Below, piece after piece: positions 42,867 through 51,017 of a DNA stretch of 64,000 nt. Made by a program: the position numbers and the translations under genes. Position 1 is the first letter of the stretch; each line of letters opens with the position of its first letter. A model generated the notes under the pieces. The model ran no database searches, was not told where the DNA came from, and saw nothing but the letters and a program-made list of their open reading frames with translations. Source of the DNA: Neobacillus dielmonensis (GTDB taxonomy: Bacteria; Bacillota; Bacilli; Bacillales; Cytobacillaceae); NCBI RefSeq assembly GCF_000612665.1, contig NZ_HG942058.1:1-64000 (forward strand), written 5' to 3'.

Positions 42867-44276
42867 TTACTTTTTTTCATCCAGCCAAATGTCAGCTAGC
42901 TTCTGAACCACTTCTCTCATCTTTTCAATCGGTACACCACTAAATCCAAATTGCAGGACTGGATACCGGTGGGCGGGATTTTTCCAAAAGCCCTTTGTTG
43001 GATATACCCTTACCTTAACCCTTTCTGCTTCAGCAACTAATTGCTCCTCCGTTTTAGCCACCTTGATTTCTGCTAAAAGGTGGATGCCCGCATCCTTTGA
43101 AAAAATATGAACACGGTCTTGAAAGTACTCCTCGAAACAACACTTGAATGCCTCCAATTTCAAGGCGTTTTTTTTGCGCATTCTACGAAGCTGATTTCCA
43201 AAGAAACCAGCTTTCATAAACTCCGCAATCGTTAATTGCATTAGTTTTGATACCGGCTGTTCATATAGGCCCTTATACTGATACATCGTTTGCATCAGTC
43301 TTTTTGGGAAAACCATGTAACTGATTTTTGCAAACGGGCTTAGTGTAGAGGAGAGTGTCCCCATATAGATAACATGATTTCTACCCTCATCGAAGGTCTT
43401 GATAGATGGGATAATTTCATTCAGATTTCGGAATTCAGACTCAAAATCATCCTCAATGATATAGCTGCCTGTTTCTTTTGCCCAGTTCAGTAAGTCAAGA
43501 CGGTTCTCCAATGACATAATAACCGTTTCCGTCCCTCTATGAGAGGTATGCACATAAATTGCTTGCGGTTTATAGCTATGTAAACCTTCCCAGTCAATTT
43601 CTTCAGATAGAATAAGAGATGGTGCCTGAAACAGTGTCCCAAAAATATGCCGAGCTTTATTGTAGGTCGGCTCTTCAACAGCCACCCTTTCTATGCCCTC
43701 CAGTTTAAAAATCGATGCGAGGAAAAACAGGATTTGCTGGATTCCTCCCCCAATCATTATTTCATCCACATCGCATTTTACCCCTCTGCTGGTTTCCACA
43801 TAAATTTTTATTTGCTCCCTTAAAGGCGCCTCTCCGAACACATTCGATAAACTTAAGAGTGTATTTTCATTTTGGTCTAAGGTCTTCTGAAAGCTCTGTT
43901 TCCAATCAGAATAAGGAAGATCTTCCGATTCTATATTGCCGTAATAAAAGTCTATTACCTCTTCTTTATCCCCCTCAGATTGGAAAGTCGTCATTTGCTG
44001 GTGCTTGGATTCTGTAAACATCATCTCATCCTGAAAATCTATCATATATCCGGACTGAGGTTTACTGCTGATTAAACCTTCAGCCAGCAATAATTCGTAG
44101 GCATGAAGAATTGTATTTTTCCCGACCCCTAAATCAATGGCCATTTTTCGGACCGAGGGCAGCTTTTGCCCGTTTTGAAGATCTCCGGTAAGGATTCGAT
44201 TTCTGATTTCCTTGTATACCTGCTCGAATAATGGCTGAATTGAATTTCGGTCAAGATTTATGAAAAACTCAAGCAT
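42867..44276 (-). CDS. MocR-type regulator lacking the PLP lysine
   Basis: A 469-residue GntR-aminotransferase regulator. The winged helix has PLFEQVYKEIRNRILTGDLQ and LPSVRKMAIDLGVGKNTILH. The aminotransferase domain has EDDFESEFR, YMGTLSSTLSPFAKISYMVF and LQFGFSGVPIEKMREVV. In active MocR proteins the motif GT-x-SK-T supplies the Schiff-base lysine; here it is GTLSST, with Ser in place of Lys. The codon is TCT, so this is not a single-base misreading of AAA/AAG. Covalent PLP binding should therefore be lost. The target gene is unknown; the nearest are the isochorismatase pseudogene and the DUF1272 gene. Confidence 0.85.
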   Translation of the reverse strand: MLEFFINLDRNSIQPLFEQVYKEIRNRILTGDLQNGQKLPSVRKMAIDLGVGKNTILHAYELLLAEGLISSKPQSGYMIDFQDEMMFTESKHQQMTTFQSEGDKEEVIDFYYGNIESEDLPYSDWKQSFQKTLDQNENTLLSLSNVFGEAPLREQIKIYVETSRGVKCDVDEIMIGGGIQQILFFLASIFKLEGIERVAVEEPTYNKARHIFGTLFQAPSLILSEEIDWEGLHSYKPQAIYVHTSHRGTETVIMSLENRLDLLNWAKETGSYIIEDDFESEFRNLNEIIPSIKTFDEGRNHVIYMGTLSSTLSPFAKISYMVFPKRLMQTMYQYKGLYEQPVSKLMQLTIAEFMKAGFFGNQLRRMRKKNALKLEAFKCCFEEYFQDRVHIFSKDAGIHLLAEIKVAKTEEQLVAEAERVKVRVYPTKGFWKNPAHRYPVLQFGFSGVPIEKMREVVQKLADIWLDEKK

Positions 44277-44665
44277 AAAGTTCCCTCTTTTAATGATGTA
44301 TTCTGACAGGCAGTCGTTTTTATAATGCTTTTTTCCTACTCTTTATACGTTCTATAAGTAATACCTAATTCCCTTTTTCCTTACCGGAAATAAAGTCCTG
44401 GATGCCCATAGTACGGAAAGAGCCGGCCGACCAAATGATAGAAGACTAATTTCATCTTAGCTATAGTAAAAAAGTGGGGAGTTGATTAGATGTTTTTTCT
44501 GGGACTGATAGGCAGTTTCCCATAATACGACAATATTGTTAAATTTCTTATACATGGAAACCCTCCACATTGTACCCATGATAAATATAATAACTGTCAC
44601 TATTATTGATCATGCAAAGTTGCTAAACTCATTCTATAAACAAATTAGAAAGGGGTACCAATACA
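44277..44665. other. Intergenic region with the duplicated DUF1272 leader
   Basis: No gene. The last ~100 bases (44566-44665) are conserved with 3322-3422 in front of the other DUF1272 gene, ending in the shared ATTAGAAAGG-type ribosome site. Confidence 0.5.
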
Positions 44666-44857
44666 ATGGCATTAGAAATGCGAAAAAAATGTGAAAGCTG
44701 TAATGATTCAATTGATGACAATTCACTCGCTTTTATATGTGTTTATGAATGTACTTTTTGCGCTCCATGCACGGAAGAAATGAATCATATTTGTCCAAAT
44801 TGCGGAGGAGAACTTGTAATAAGACCTAGAAAGCCACAAAATATTTGTCCCCTTTAA
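44666..44857 (+). CDS. DUF1272 small zinc-binding protein, copy 2
   Basis: 63 residues, a near-copy of the protein at 3423-3614: CESCNDSIDDNSLAFICVYE, CTFCAPCTEEMNHICPNCGG. Differences are scattered and conservative (for example Gly to Ala after CTFC). All cysteines are kept, so both copies are likely functional. The leader and terminator hairpin are shared too, so the duplication covered the whole transcription unit. Function is unknown. Confidence 0.85.
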   Translation: MALEMRKKCESCNDSIDDNSLAFICVYECTFCAPCTEEMNHICPNCGGELVIRPRKPQNICPL

Positions 44858-44865
44858 AGGTTTTT

Positions 44866-44890
44866 AAACAGGGATTATCCCTGTTTTTTT
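44866..44890 (+). terminator. Terminator of DUF1272 copy 2
   Basis: AAACAGGGATTATCCCTGTTT followed by a T run, as in copy 1. Listed as a hairpin with CAGGGA / TCCCTG arms. Confidence 0.75.
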
Positions 44891-45011
44891 ATTGCACAAT
44901 TTCTATCTATCTGTTAGGAATTCTGAGTTTGATAACGGTATTCTTTGTTCATGGACCTATCGACATCGACATGAGTAAAAAAAGAAAATTAAGTTGATAA
45001 ATGTTGTTTAG

Positions 45012-45052
45012 AAAGGACATCCTGCAGCATGGCAATATGGGATGTCCTTTTT
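45012..45052. terminator. Terminator-like hairpin
   Basis: Stem AAAGGACATCC / GGATGTCCTTT with a T run on the + strand; just left of the acetyltransferase pseudogene. Confidence 0.65.
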
Positions 45053-45690
45053 TATAAAAAAAAGGGTTATTCGCCACGGTTTCGACCACGGATTCATGCT
45101 GAAAAAAAAAACTTCATAGCCCCACTCTCGTTTCCTGGTCAAGAGAAACGAACTGCTCCACCTCCATTTTCCTTTGCTTGACTTGATAGACTAGATCCCC
45201 CTTCGTTTTGTTCGCGGAATTGGAATAGCAACTTGTGAATCATCATGTTAGTCATGTTCGTTCCACTACTTGGTGTTCCGTTTTAACATTCCCGAATGTC
45301 TTAAGATTTCCCGGCCAAATTTCCGGTAAAATGAAATATCGAATGGGTGCAAGAAGTGATACGATTTGATTTTTGTCTTTCACCTGTTTTAAGGCATCCG
45401 TAATGAGGGCTTTGACATGGCCGGTTCGTCTGTACTCAGGAAAAGTAGCCACCCTTCGATTCGACCCATGTGCGATACATCTTCCTTCATAAAAACCGCG
45501 GACGGAATGATATGCAACTTGGCAGCCAAACGGTCTTTATCCCAAATTCCTAAAACTTTAATGTTTTTCATTGCTTCTTTTCTAACCGGTATGCCGCTTC
45601 GCTTCCTGAACCTTATATTGAAACGCATACATGGAAAGATTCAATGATTCTACGTATTCCTTTTCCGTGAGTACCCTAACTTGCATTAAG
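45053..45690 (-). pseudogene. Decayed copy of the Eis-like acetyltransferase
   Basis: Homologous to the gene at 31783-32961. It begins ATGCAAGTTAGGGTACTCAC at about 45687 and follows the N-terminal domain in three frames: MRFNIRFRKRSGIPVRKEAM (a shifted reading), AAKLHIIPSAVFMKED, and FPEYRRTGHVKALITDALK. A later piece matches the middle of the intact gene (around 32216-32335), so the C-terminal third and an internal segment are missing. Multiple frameshifts make it non-functional. Confidence 0.8.
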
Positions 45691-45840
45691 ACCACCCCAT
45701 TGTCAACTCCAACTCAACTATTCTATGTGTCTAATAATCCAACAAAATAGAATAACGTATTCAATTTTATACCAATTAACAAATGACGGAGTCCGCAGTA
45801 CAACCAAGAAACTTCTTTAAGGAATTGGCGAAAAATAGCA

Positions 45841-45874
45841 AAAAGACGATTAAAGATTGATAATCGCCTTTTTG
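45841..45874. terminator. Bidirectional hairpin terminator
   Basis: Stem AAAAGACGATTA / TAATCGCCTTTT with one mismatch; ends the GNAT gene on the minus strand. Confidence 0.65.
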
Positions 45875-45886
45875 CTTATTTATTTT

Positions 45887-46507
45887 CTATAAAAATTGCT
45901 CATCTTCTATCGTTGAGAAAAAATGACTTAGGATTTTTGCTTTATTTTTAACATCGGTATGTATACACTCAAAAGCTTCAGTTAAGGCCTCTTGAATTAG
46001 ATTCTTTGACAATATCTTTAAATCAGCCGAAGGTAAGAAATAGAGGTACATTGGAAATCCACCATTGTTTGTTGGGAATTCATAATTAATATGTAGCCTT
46101 CTGGCACTCAATCTCTCATAAAAGTTGATTCTTCTTAATTGATTTTCTTTATCTTGGCCTTCTACAGGTATTTCGACCTCAAAAAATACACCAAGCTCAT
46201 CTTGCTTATAATTAGCAATTTTATTCATAAGAATCTTTCCATAGCCTTTATTCCGATACTTATGAATAATTGCCATATAGTCGAGCCAAATCGCATTATT
46301 TTGTATAAACTCATAAATAAAAGCATATCCGACTTTCTCATGATTCGTTCTATCTATTGCCAACAGTAATTTATAATCTCCGCTTTTTAAAAGGGATTCA
46401 AGTTGCTCGAAATTTTTAAGTTCTTCTACAGCAAAGTCTTTAATAAAATGTTGATACACAAACCCTAATTCTACTAACCCACCATTCACTATCTCGATAT
46501 CAGTCAA
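45887..46507 (-). CDS. GNAT family N-acetyltransferase
   Basis: A 206-residue GNAT protein. It has a long N-terminal helical region, then KVGYAFIYEFIQNNAIWLDY, IIHKYRNKGYGKILMNKIAN (the acetyl-CoA loop, R-N-K-G-Y-G) and FFEVEIPVEGQDKENQLRRI followed by NFYERLSARRL. A ~40-residue C-terminal extension follows. The substrate is unknown. Its start overlaps the end of the upstream 118-residue gene by eight bases, so the two are cotranscribed. Confidence 0.82.
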   Translation of the reverse strand: MTDIEIVNGGLVELGFVYQHFIKDFAVEELKNFEQLESLLKSGDYKLLLAIDRTNHEKVGYAFIYEFIQNNAIWLDYMAIIHKYRNKGYGKILMNKIANYKQDELGVFFEVEIPVEGQDKENQLRRINFYERLSARRLHINYEFPTNNGGFPMYLYFLPSADLKILSKNLIQEALTEAFECIHTDVKNKAKILSHFFSTIEDEQFL

Positions 46508-46856
46508 TTTTCACTTTTTCCTCCTTCCGAACTGGACCTCCATCCAAACTGTTAATAAATTTTTTAAAATCCTCTTTAAAATTGGCTTTATTGGGTTCAT
46601 GATCAAACCAAGCCCTATGCAGATTATACTCTTCTTTTATAATTGGTTCCCAAGTTTTCCAAAATAAATCTGTTTTCTTTCTAAAAAGAAAATTAATCCG
46701 AGATTCATCGTCTCTAATATGTTTGTCATAAATGGTTTCCATCAAGTTATAAACCATAAAAGCATAAATAGAATATTTTTTTTGAAACTCTCCATCAATA
46801 TTAATATAATTTGCAGTTTTATTATAGACACGCAAGGCTATACTTTTCCACAGCAT
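46500..46856 (-). CDS. Hypothetical protein, probable truncated N-terminus
   Basis: 118 residues, unrecognised. The first ~12 residues (MLWKSIALRVYN) are read from DNA that in another frame is the end of a HAD hydrolase (46822-47037). The natural start is therefore probably missing or altered at a recombination junction near 46820. From KTANYINIDGEFQKKYSIYA onward the sequence looks coding, with aromatic and charged helices (KKTDLFWKTWEPIIKEEYNL). It overlaps the GNAT gene and may still be translated from the ATG at 46856. Confidence 0.5.
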   Translation of the reverse strand: MLWKSIALRVYNKTANYINIDGEFQKKYSIYAFMVYNLMETIYDKHIRDDESRINFLFRKKTDLFWKTWEPIIKEEYNLHRAWFDHEPNKANFKEDFKKFINSLDGGPVRKEEKVKID

Positions 46857-47037
46857 GTTTTAGGCATTCCTCATTATTGCTCAAAGTGACCTCATCAGCA
46901 ATCGGCTTTACCAAATTTCGGGCATTGCCCATTGCAACCCCTAAACCTGCGTATTCTAACATATCCATATCATTAAAATTATCTCCAATGATAGCGACAC
47001 ACTCGCAATTTTTGTTGGGAACACTTGATGCTAAGAT
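46822..47037 (-). pseudogene. HAD (Cof-type) hydrolase C-terminal fragment
   Basis: Only the last ~65 residues remain: CECVAIIGDNFNDMDMLEYA, GLGVAMGNARNLVKPIADEV and TLSNNEECLKHAVEKYSL. This is the GDNxND motif IV region of Cof-type HAD phosphatases acting on sugar or cofactor phosphates. The nucleophile domain (motif I) is absent; upstream of about 47037 the reading is lost. The stop at 46822-46824 overlaps the start of the 118-residue frame. The fragment cannot be active. Confidence 0.75.
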
Positions 47038-47178
47038 TTATAATCTGGACGCCCCCCTTTTGAGAACGTATAAATGGACTGAACTTGAAAATGTGTAATT
47101 TTTCTATGATTTTATTAAAAAGCGGAGGAATGAATTTGAATGACCAATACAAATATATCTACAAAAGGGTAATAAAAT

Positions 47179-47240
47179 AGGAGGACAAACAAAGGCAAGG
47201 TGTTAGGCACTACTTGCGTATGTTTGTCCTCCTTATTTTA
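47179..47240. terminator. Strong bidirectional terminator
   Basis: Perfect 13-bp stem AGGAGGACAAACA / TGTTTGTCCTCCT with a ~29-base loop and T runs on both strands; downstream of the flavin oxidoreductase. Nothing else is seen in 47041-47346. Confidence 0.7.
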
Positions 47241-47346
47241 TAAGAGACATCTAGTCGTTTATTTCTCGCATACTTTTAAAAAGAATCTCCTCTTCACTTT
47301 ATCTCCAAGGGCTTATGGCCGTTCTAGCACGGCTTTGCGTTCTCGT

Positions 47347-48480
47347 TCAGATTAGATAGTTCTCAGATTCCTTCGTATAATGTTTCACTCGGTCAAGCTG
47401 ACCATTCTTTAGTTTGGTTGCCCATTCAGGATCAGCCAGCACTGCACGACCGACTGCGACAAAGTCATATTCACCTGCTTTAATTTTTTCATCAATCAAA
47501 GCTAAATTGTCTACAATTGTTCGGTCAGCATGATCTTGATTACTCAGGTATGCACGGTTAATACCGACAGAACCGACGGCAATCGTTGGCTTTTTCGTAA
47601 TCCGTTTCGTCCAGCCGGCTAGATTTAAGGATGGATCTTCATCTTTAAATTCAGGTTCCCAAATTCTTCTGGTTGAGCAGTGGAAAATATCGACGCCCGC
47701 TTCCACCAAAGGTGTAAGGAATTGTTCAAGCTCCTTCGAGCTATTCGCTAATTTCGCTTCATAATCTGTTCCTTTCCATTGTGAAAATCGAAGAACAATC
47801 GGAAAGTCTGGGCCCACTTGCTTCCGGCAAGCACGGACAATATCTGCCGCAAATTTGGTTCGCTCCCCTATATCCCCGCCATACTCATCATCACGCTTGT
47901 TCGTTCGTTCCCAAAAGAATTGATCAATTAAATAGCCATGCGCCCCATGCAGCTCAATTCCATCAAAACCGATGCGCTTTGCGTTTGCGGCCGCCTCAGC
48001 GTATCGATCAATCATATCAAGGACTTCCTGTTTCGTTAACGCCTTTATTTTCTCATTACTTTTGCCCTTTAAAGTGAATCCAGACGGACTCACAGGTGGT
48101 TCCTCCATATTGGGTTCAGTGCCTGCTTTTTTAGCCGCACCTACATGCCATAATTGTGGAATAATTTTGCCACCTGCTTCATGGACTTCTTTCACAACAT
48201 GTGCCCAGCCATTTAAGGCATCCTCACCATAAAAACGGGGTATATCGGAGCTTTGTACGGCTGCCGGGTGGTTAATCGCTGTCCCTTCTGTGATGATGAG
48301 CCCAATCCCATTCTCTGCACGTCTTCGGTAATACTGAGCCACATTTTCCCCAGGGACTCCTCCTGGCGAAAAAATTCTTGTCATGGGTGCCATCACTAAT
48401 CGACTTGCTAACATCTCTTTTCCAAACGGTACTGATTGAAACAAAGTATGACCAACGTACGTTTGATCCAAGGCGAGCAC
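47347..48480 (-). CDS. NADH:flavin oxidoreductase (Old Yellow Enzyme family)
   Basis: A 377-residue FMN-dependent TIM-barrel enzyme. It has LVMAPMTRIFSPGGVPGEN at the N-terminus, IIPQLWHVGAAKK (H in the active site), FDGIELHGAHGYLIDQFFWE (the His-x-x-His-type substrate pair with Tyr) and YGGDIGERTKF. Later come VDIFHCSTRRIWEPEF, KPTIAVGSVG and YDFVAVGRAVLADPEW. Old Yellow Enzymes reduce activated alkenes and nitro compounds with NAD(P)H. It resembles B. subtilis YqiG more than YqjM by overall layout; the substrate is unknown. The start follows GGAAGTG. Confidence 0.9.
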   Translation of the reverse strand: MLALDQTYVGHTLFQSVPFGKEMLASRLVMAPMTRIFSPGGVPGENVAQYYRRRAENGIGLIITEGTAINHPAAVQSSDIPRFYGEDALNGWAHVVKEVHEAGGKIIPQLWHVGAAKKAGTEPNMEEPPVSPSGFTLKGKSNEKIKALTKQEVLDMIDRYAEAAANAKRIGFDGIELHGAHGYLIDQFFWERTNKRDDEYGGDIGERTKFAADIVRACRKQVGPDFPIVLRFSQWKGTDYEAKLANSSKELEQFLTPLVEAGVDIFHCSTRRIWEPEFKDEDPSLNLAGWTKRITKKPTIAVGSVGINRAYLSNQDHADRTIVDNLALIDEKIKAGEYDFVAVGRAVLADPEWATKLKNGQLDRVKHYTKESENYLI

Positions 48481-48751
48481 TTCCTTCCACTAGTTCGTTT
48501 TCTCAAGAATACCTTTATTTTACAGGTTTAATAGAGAAATAGAAATCGATAAGTCCTGCTTTGTCAGGCACCGATTTAAATCAATTTATGAATGAATAAC
48601 CATTCACCTTAGTTTTACTAGAATTAATAATTTCTTTAACAGCCGGCAAATGCATATGCCAGTAATCTTCAAAGAGAATAAAATGGTGTTTCCATAGGTG
48701 AATCCTACTTTAATAGTTTCCAAATCACTTATTAAAAACCATCATGAACGT

Positions 48752-49765
48752 TTAAGAGAGGCTTTTAATTAAAATTTCTTCAATCTGTTTTGTATCGATA
48801 GGATGAAAAAGATGCGCTGAATTGTTGAGTAAAATGCACTCCGCTTTTTCTTTTTTTGAAACACTTGTTAAAAATTCTTCTAGTAACTCAAAATGGACAT
48901 GAAAATCTTTAGTACCATGAATAAAAGTGGTTGGAACTTTTATTTCTTTGACTTCTTCCTTTACATTTATATTTGGTATATTTTTAATAAATTCATCTGA
49001 GTAGACTAATTTAAATCCTTTGTAAAAAGTATTTACTAAATCTTTAAATGAGTAATCTTTTGAAAAAAACATATCTAATGTAATTTTGAAAAGACCAGGG
49101 TGTTTAATTTTTTCATCAGAATAAATCATCGTATTATACTTCATTTGATATTTTCTAAGTACGCCCCATTGTTTATAACTATCTGTATAGGGCGGTTCTC
49201 CAACTTCTTCTAATTCCTTTAAGGCTTTTTTATCATTTCTTTTTATCGCTTCTTTCTTTATCTGTTCATAAGAAAGTTTATCATTTTCTGTCCAATTGAT
49301 AATTTGAGACAAGCCAGTATAGGAATAGAATTTATTGGGATATCGATTCACTAGATATATACCAATTAAAGTTCCAAACGAATGAGCTGCTAAATGCACC
49401 TTTTCCACTTTAAATTCACTTTTTAAATAATCTACCATTTCGTTTGCGTCTTGTAAAAATTGTTCAAAGCTCATTGTATTTTGAGGAATATCTTCGTGGT
49501 ATGATTTACCTGTACCTCTTTGGTCCCAAAAAACAACGGTATAATGTTTCACAAGTTCCTTAATATTTGAAACGACGGTGTAATCTTTTCCTCTAGAAGA
49601 TACACCTGGTAAGGGCATAGAGGGACCTCCGTGAATAAATAACATAACAGGATTTGAACTATCATAAGATTGAATTAAAATAGTTTGATTAATTTCACCA
49701 ATAACAATGCTTTTAACAATATCTATACCTTCTTTTGGAATAATAAAATCTCTTTTACTGAACAT
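48752..49765 (-). CDS. Alpha/beta hydrolase, proline iminopeptidase-like
   Basis: A 337-residue alpha/beta hydrolase. It shows VMLFIHGGPSMPLPG (oxyanion HGGP), VVFWDQRGTGKSY, VHLAAHSFGTLIG (nucleophile elbow; G-H-S-x-G-like with Ala-His-Ser), TFIHGTKDFHVHF (acid) and a C-terminal NNSAHLFHP with the catalytic His. HGGPG-type N-terminal blocks and DQRGxGxS are typical of proline iminopeptidases and related amide hydrolases. The ATG follows CGGAGGTC. An S-box (SAM-I) riboswitch lies about 145 bases upstream, unusual for this family. Confidence 0.85.
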   Translation of the reverse strand: MFSKRDFIIPKEGIDIVKSIVIGEINQTILIQSYDSSNPVMLFIHGGPSMPLPGVSSRGKDYTVVSNIKELVKHYTVVFWDQRGTGKSYHEDIPQNTMSFEQFLQDANEMVDYLKSEFKVEKVHLAAHSFGTLIGIYLVNRYPNKFYSYTGLSQIINWTENDKLSYEQIKKEAIKRNDKKALKELEEVGEPPYTDSYKQWGVLRKYQMKYNTMIYSDEKIKHPGLFKITLDMFFSKDYSFKDLVNTFYKGFKLVYSDEFIKNIPNINVKEEVKEIKVPTTFIHGTKDFHVHFELLEEFLTSVSKKEKAECILLNNSAHLFHPIDTKQIEEILIKSLS

Positions 49766-49908
49766 AGGCGACCTCCGTTGACTTAATTATATTATTTAAT
49801 TCCGCATAAAGGAATATATTACCTTTATATTTGCTGCGTTTAAGCATGAAATGCGGAATTATCAATGATAAAAAAATCAACATAGTCCTTTAACAGAGCC
49901 TATAATGA

Positions 49909-49947
49909 AATAACAACCCCTTCTGCCATGGTACAAAAGGGGCTGTT
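49909..49947 (-). terminator. SAM riboswitch expression-platform terminator 2
   Basis: Stem AACAACCCCTT / AAGGGGCTGTT with small mismatches, followed on the minus strand by TTATTTC. It lies directly after the second S-box aptamer. Confidence 0.75.
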
Positions 49948-49952
49948 GCCGA

Positions 49953-50053
49953 TTCATCATCCAAAGTAGTATTGCTTTGCTGGGTGGAGCACCTTGCCCA
50001 TGCAGGTTGCTGTTAGGTCCTAGAGCCAGATCTCTCTGCCACTTTTGATACTA
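49953..50053 (-). promoter_or_regulatory. SAM-I (S-box) riboswitch 2
   Basis: Minus strand: GTATCAAAAGTGGCAGAGAG, ATCTGGCTC, AGCAACCTGCATGG, AAGGTGCT, CCAGCAAAGC and CTTTGGATGATGAATC. The conserved order and the elements AGCAACCTGCA and AAGGTGCT match riboswitch 1 closely. The next gene downstream is the alpha/beta hydrolase at 48752-49765. Confidence 0.85.
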
Positions 50054-50102
50054 CTCTATTAATTCAATTAGACTACCATTTTATGACTATAACCTTTTTT
50101 CA

Positions 50103-50840
50103 TTAGAGAACACGAGAAACTGTCCTCTCCTTACTACTTTTGATAAATTCGTCAAACAACTTGTTCATGGCTGGGCTATGACTTGCCATCGATTCAGGAT
50201 GCCATTGAACGCCTACGGTAAACGTGGTTGGGTGAATAGATTCCACCGCTTCGACGATGCCATCAGATGACTGTGCAACCACTCTTAGGTCCGAAGCCAC
50301 ATGACCGATGGCTTGATGGTGGATGCTATTCACTCTTATGCGCTCTGAGCCGAACAGTTGAAATAATAGGCTATCTTTGGAAATCGTTACCCAATGGGTC
50401 TCCTGACTGCGTTTCACCTTCTGGGTGTGTTGGATACAGTCTTTCACTTGACTAGGAATATCTTGAATAAGCGATCCGCCCAGTGCCACATTTAATACTT
50501 GGATACCTCTGCAAATGGCAAGAAGGGGAATATGGTGTTCAATTGCATACTTTGCGATAGCAATCTCAACCAGGTCCCGTTCCAAAATCACCTGTCCTAA
50601 CTGGGGATGGGGATCTTCTTGGAAAAATTGAGGATCGACATCCTCACCTCCACTCAGAATAATCCCATCACATAAGGACAGCGTTTCTAACGCCAGCTCA
50701 GGAGTAATATAAGGAAGAATAATCGGCACACCGCCATTGGCAGCTACTGCTTTATGATAGTCTTGGTGCACGTATATCCCTTCCATAAAGAAATTGTGGT
50801 TCACATAGGCACCGGTAATGCCGATAACTGGTTTTTTCAT
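50103..50840 (-). CDS. Gamma-glutamyl-gamma-aminobutyrate hydrolase family (class I GATase-like)
   Basis: A 245-residue PuuD-type peptidase C26. It has KPVIGITGAYVNHNFFMEGI, GGVPIILPYITPE, GIILSGGEDVDPQFFQ, IPLLAICRGIQVLNVALGGS (nucleophile Cys in C-R-G), RVNSIHHQAIGH and TFTVGVQWHPESM (catalytic His-Glu). Family members cleave gamma-glutamyl amides such as gamma-Glu-GABA in putrescine breakdown or related compounds. The ATG follows GGGGGATTC. It is transcribed toward the second S-box region, with no clear terminator seen between. Confidence 0.88.
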   Translation of the reverse strand: MKKPVIGITGAYVNHNFFMEGIYVHQDYHKAVAANGGVPIILPYITPELALETLSLCDGIILSGGEDVDPQFFQEDPHPQLGQVILERDLVEIAIAKYAIEHHIPLLAICRGIQVLNVALGGSLIQDIPSQVKDCIQHTQKVKRSQETHWVTISKDSLLFQLFGSERIRVNSIHHQAIGHVASDLRVVAQSSDGIVEAVESIHPTTFTVGVQWHPESMASHSPAMNKLFDEFIKSSKERTVSRVL

Positions 50841-51017
50841 TTGTTGAATCCCCCTATGGTTCTCTTATTCTAGTACTATAAATCATGCCTGAGCATCCCT
50901 CAACCTTTTTGTCAGCAAAAATAGTACATTAATTACTCTTCACGGCTTCCATAGCACCTGCTGTGATGAGGGTATACCTTCCCCATAGGGCCAAGCAAAG
51001 GTCCATGTTACTGCCAA

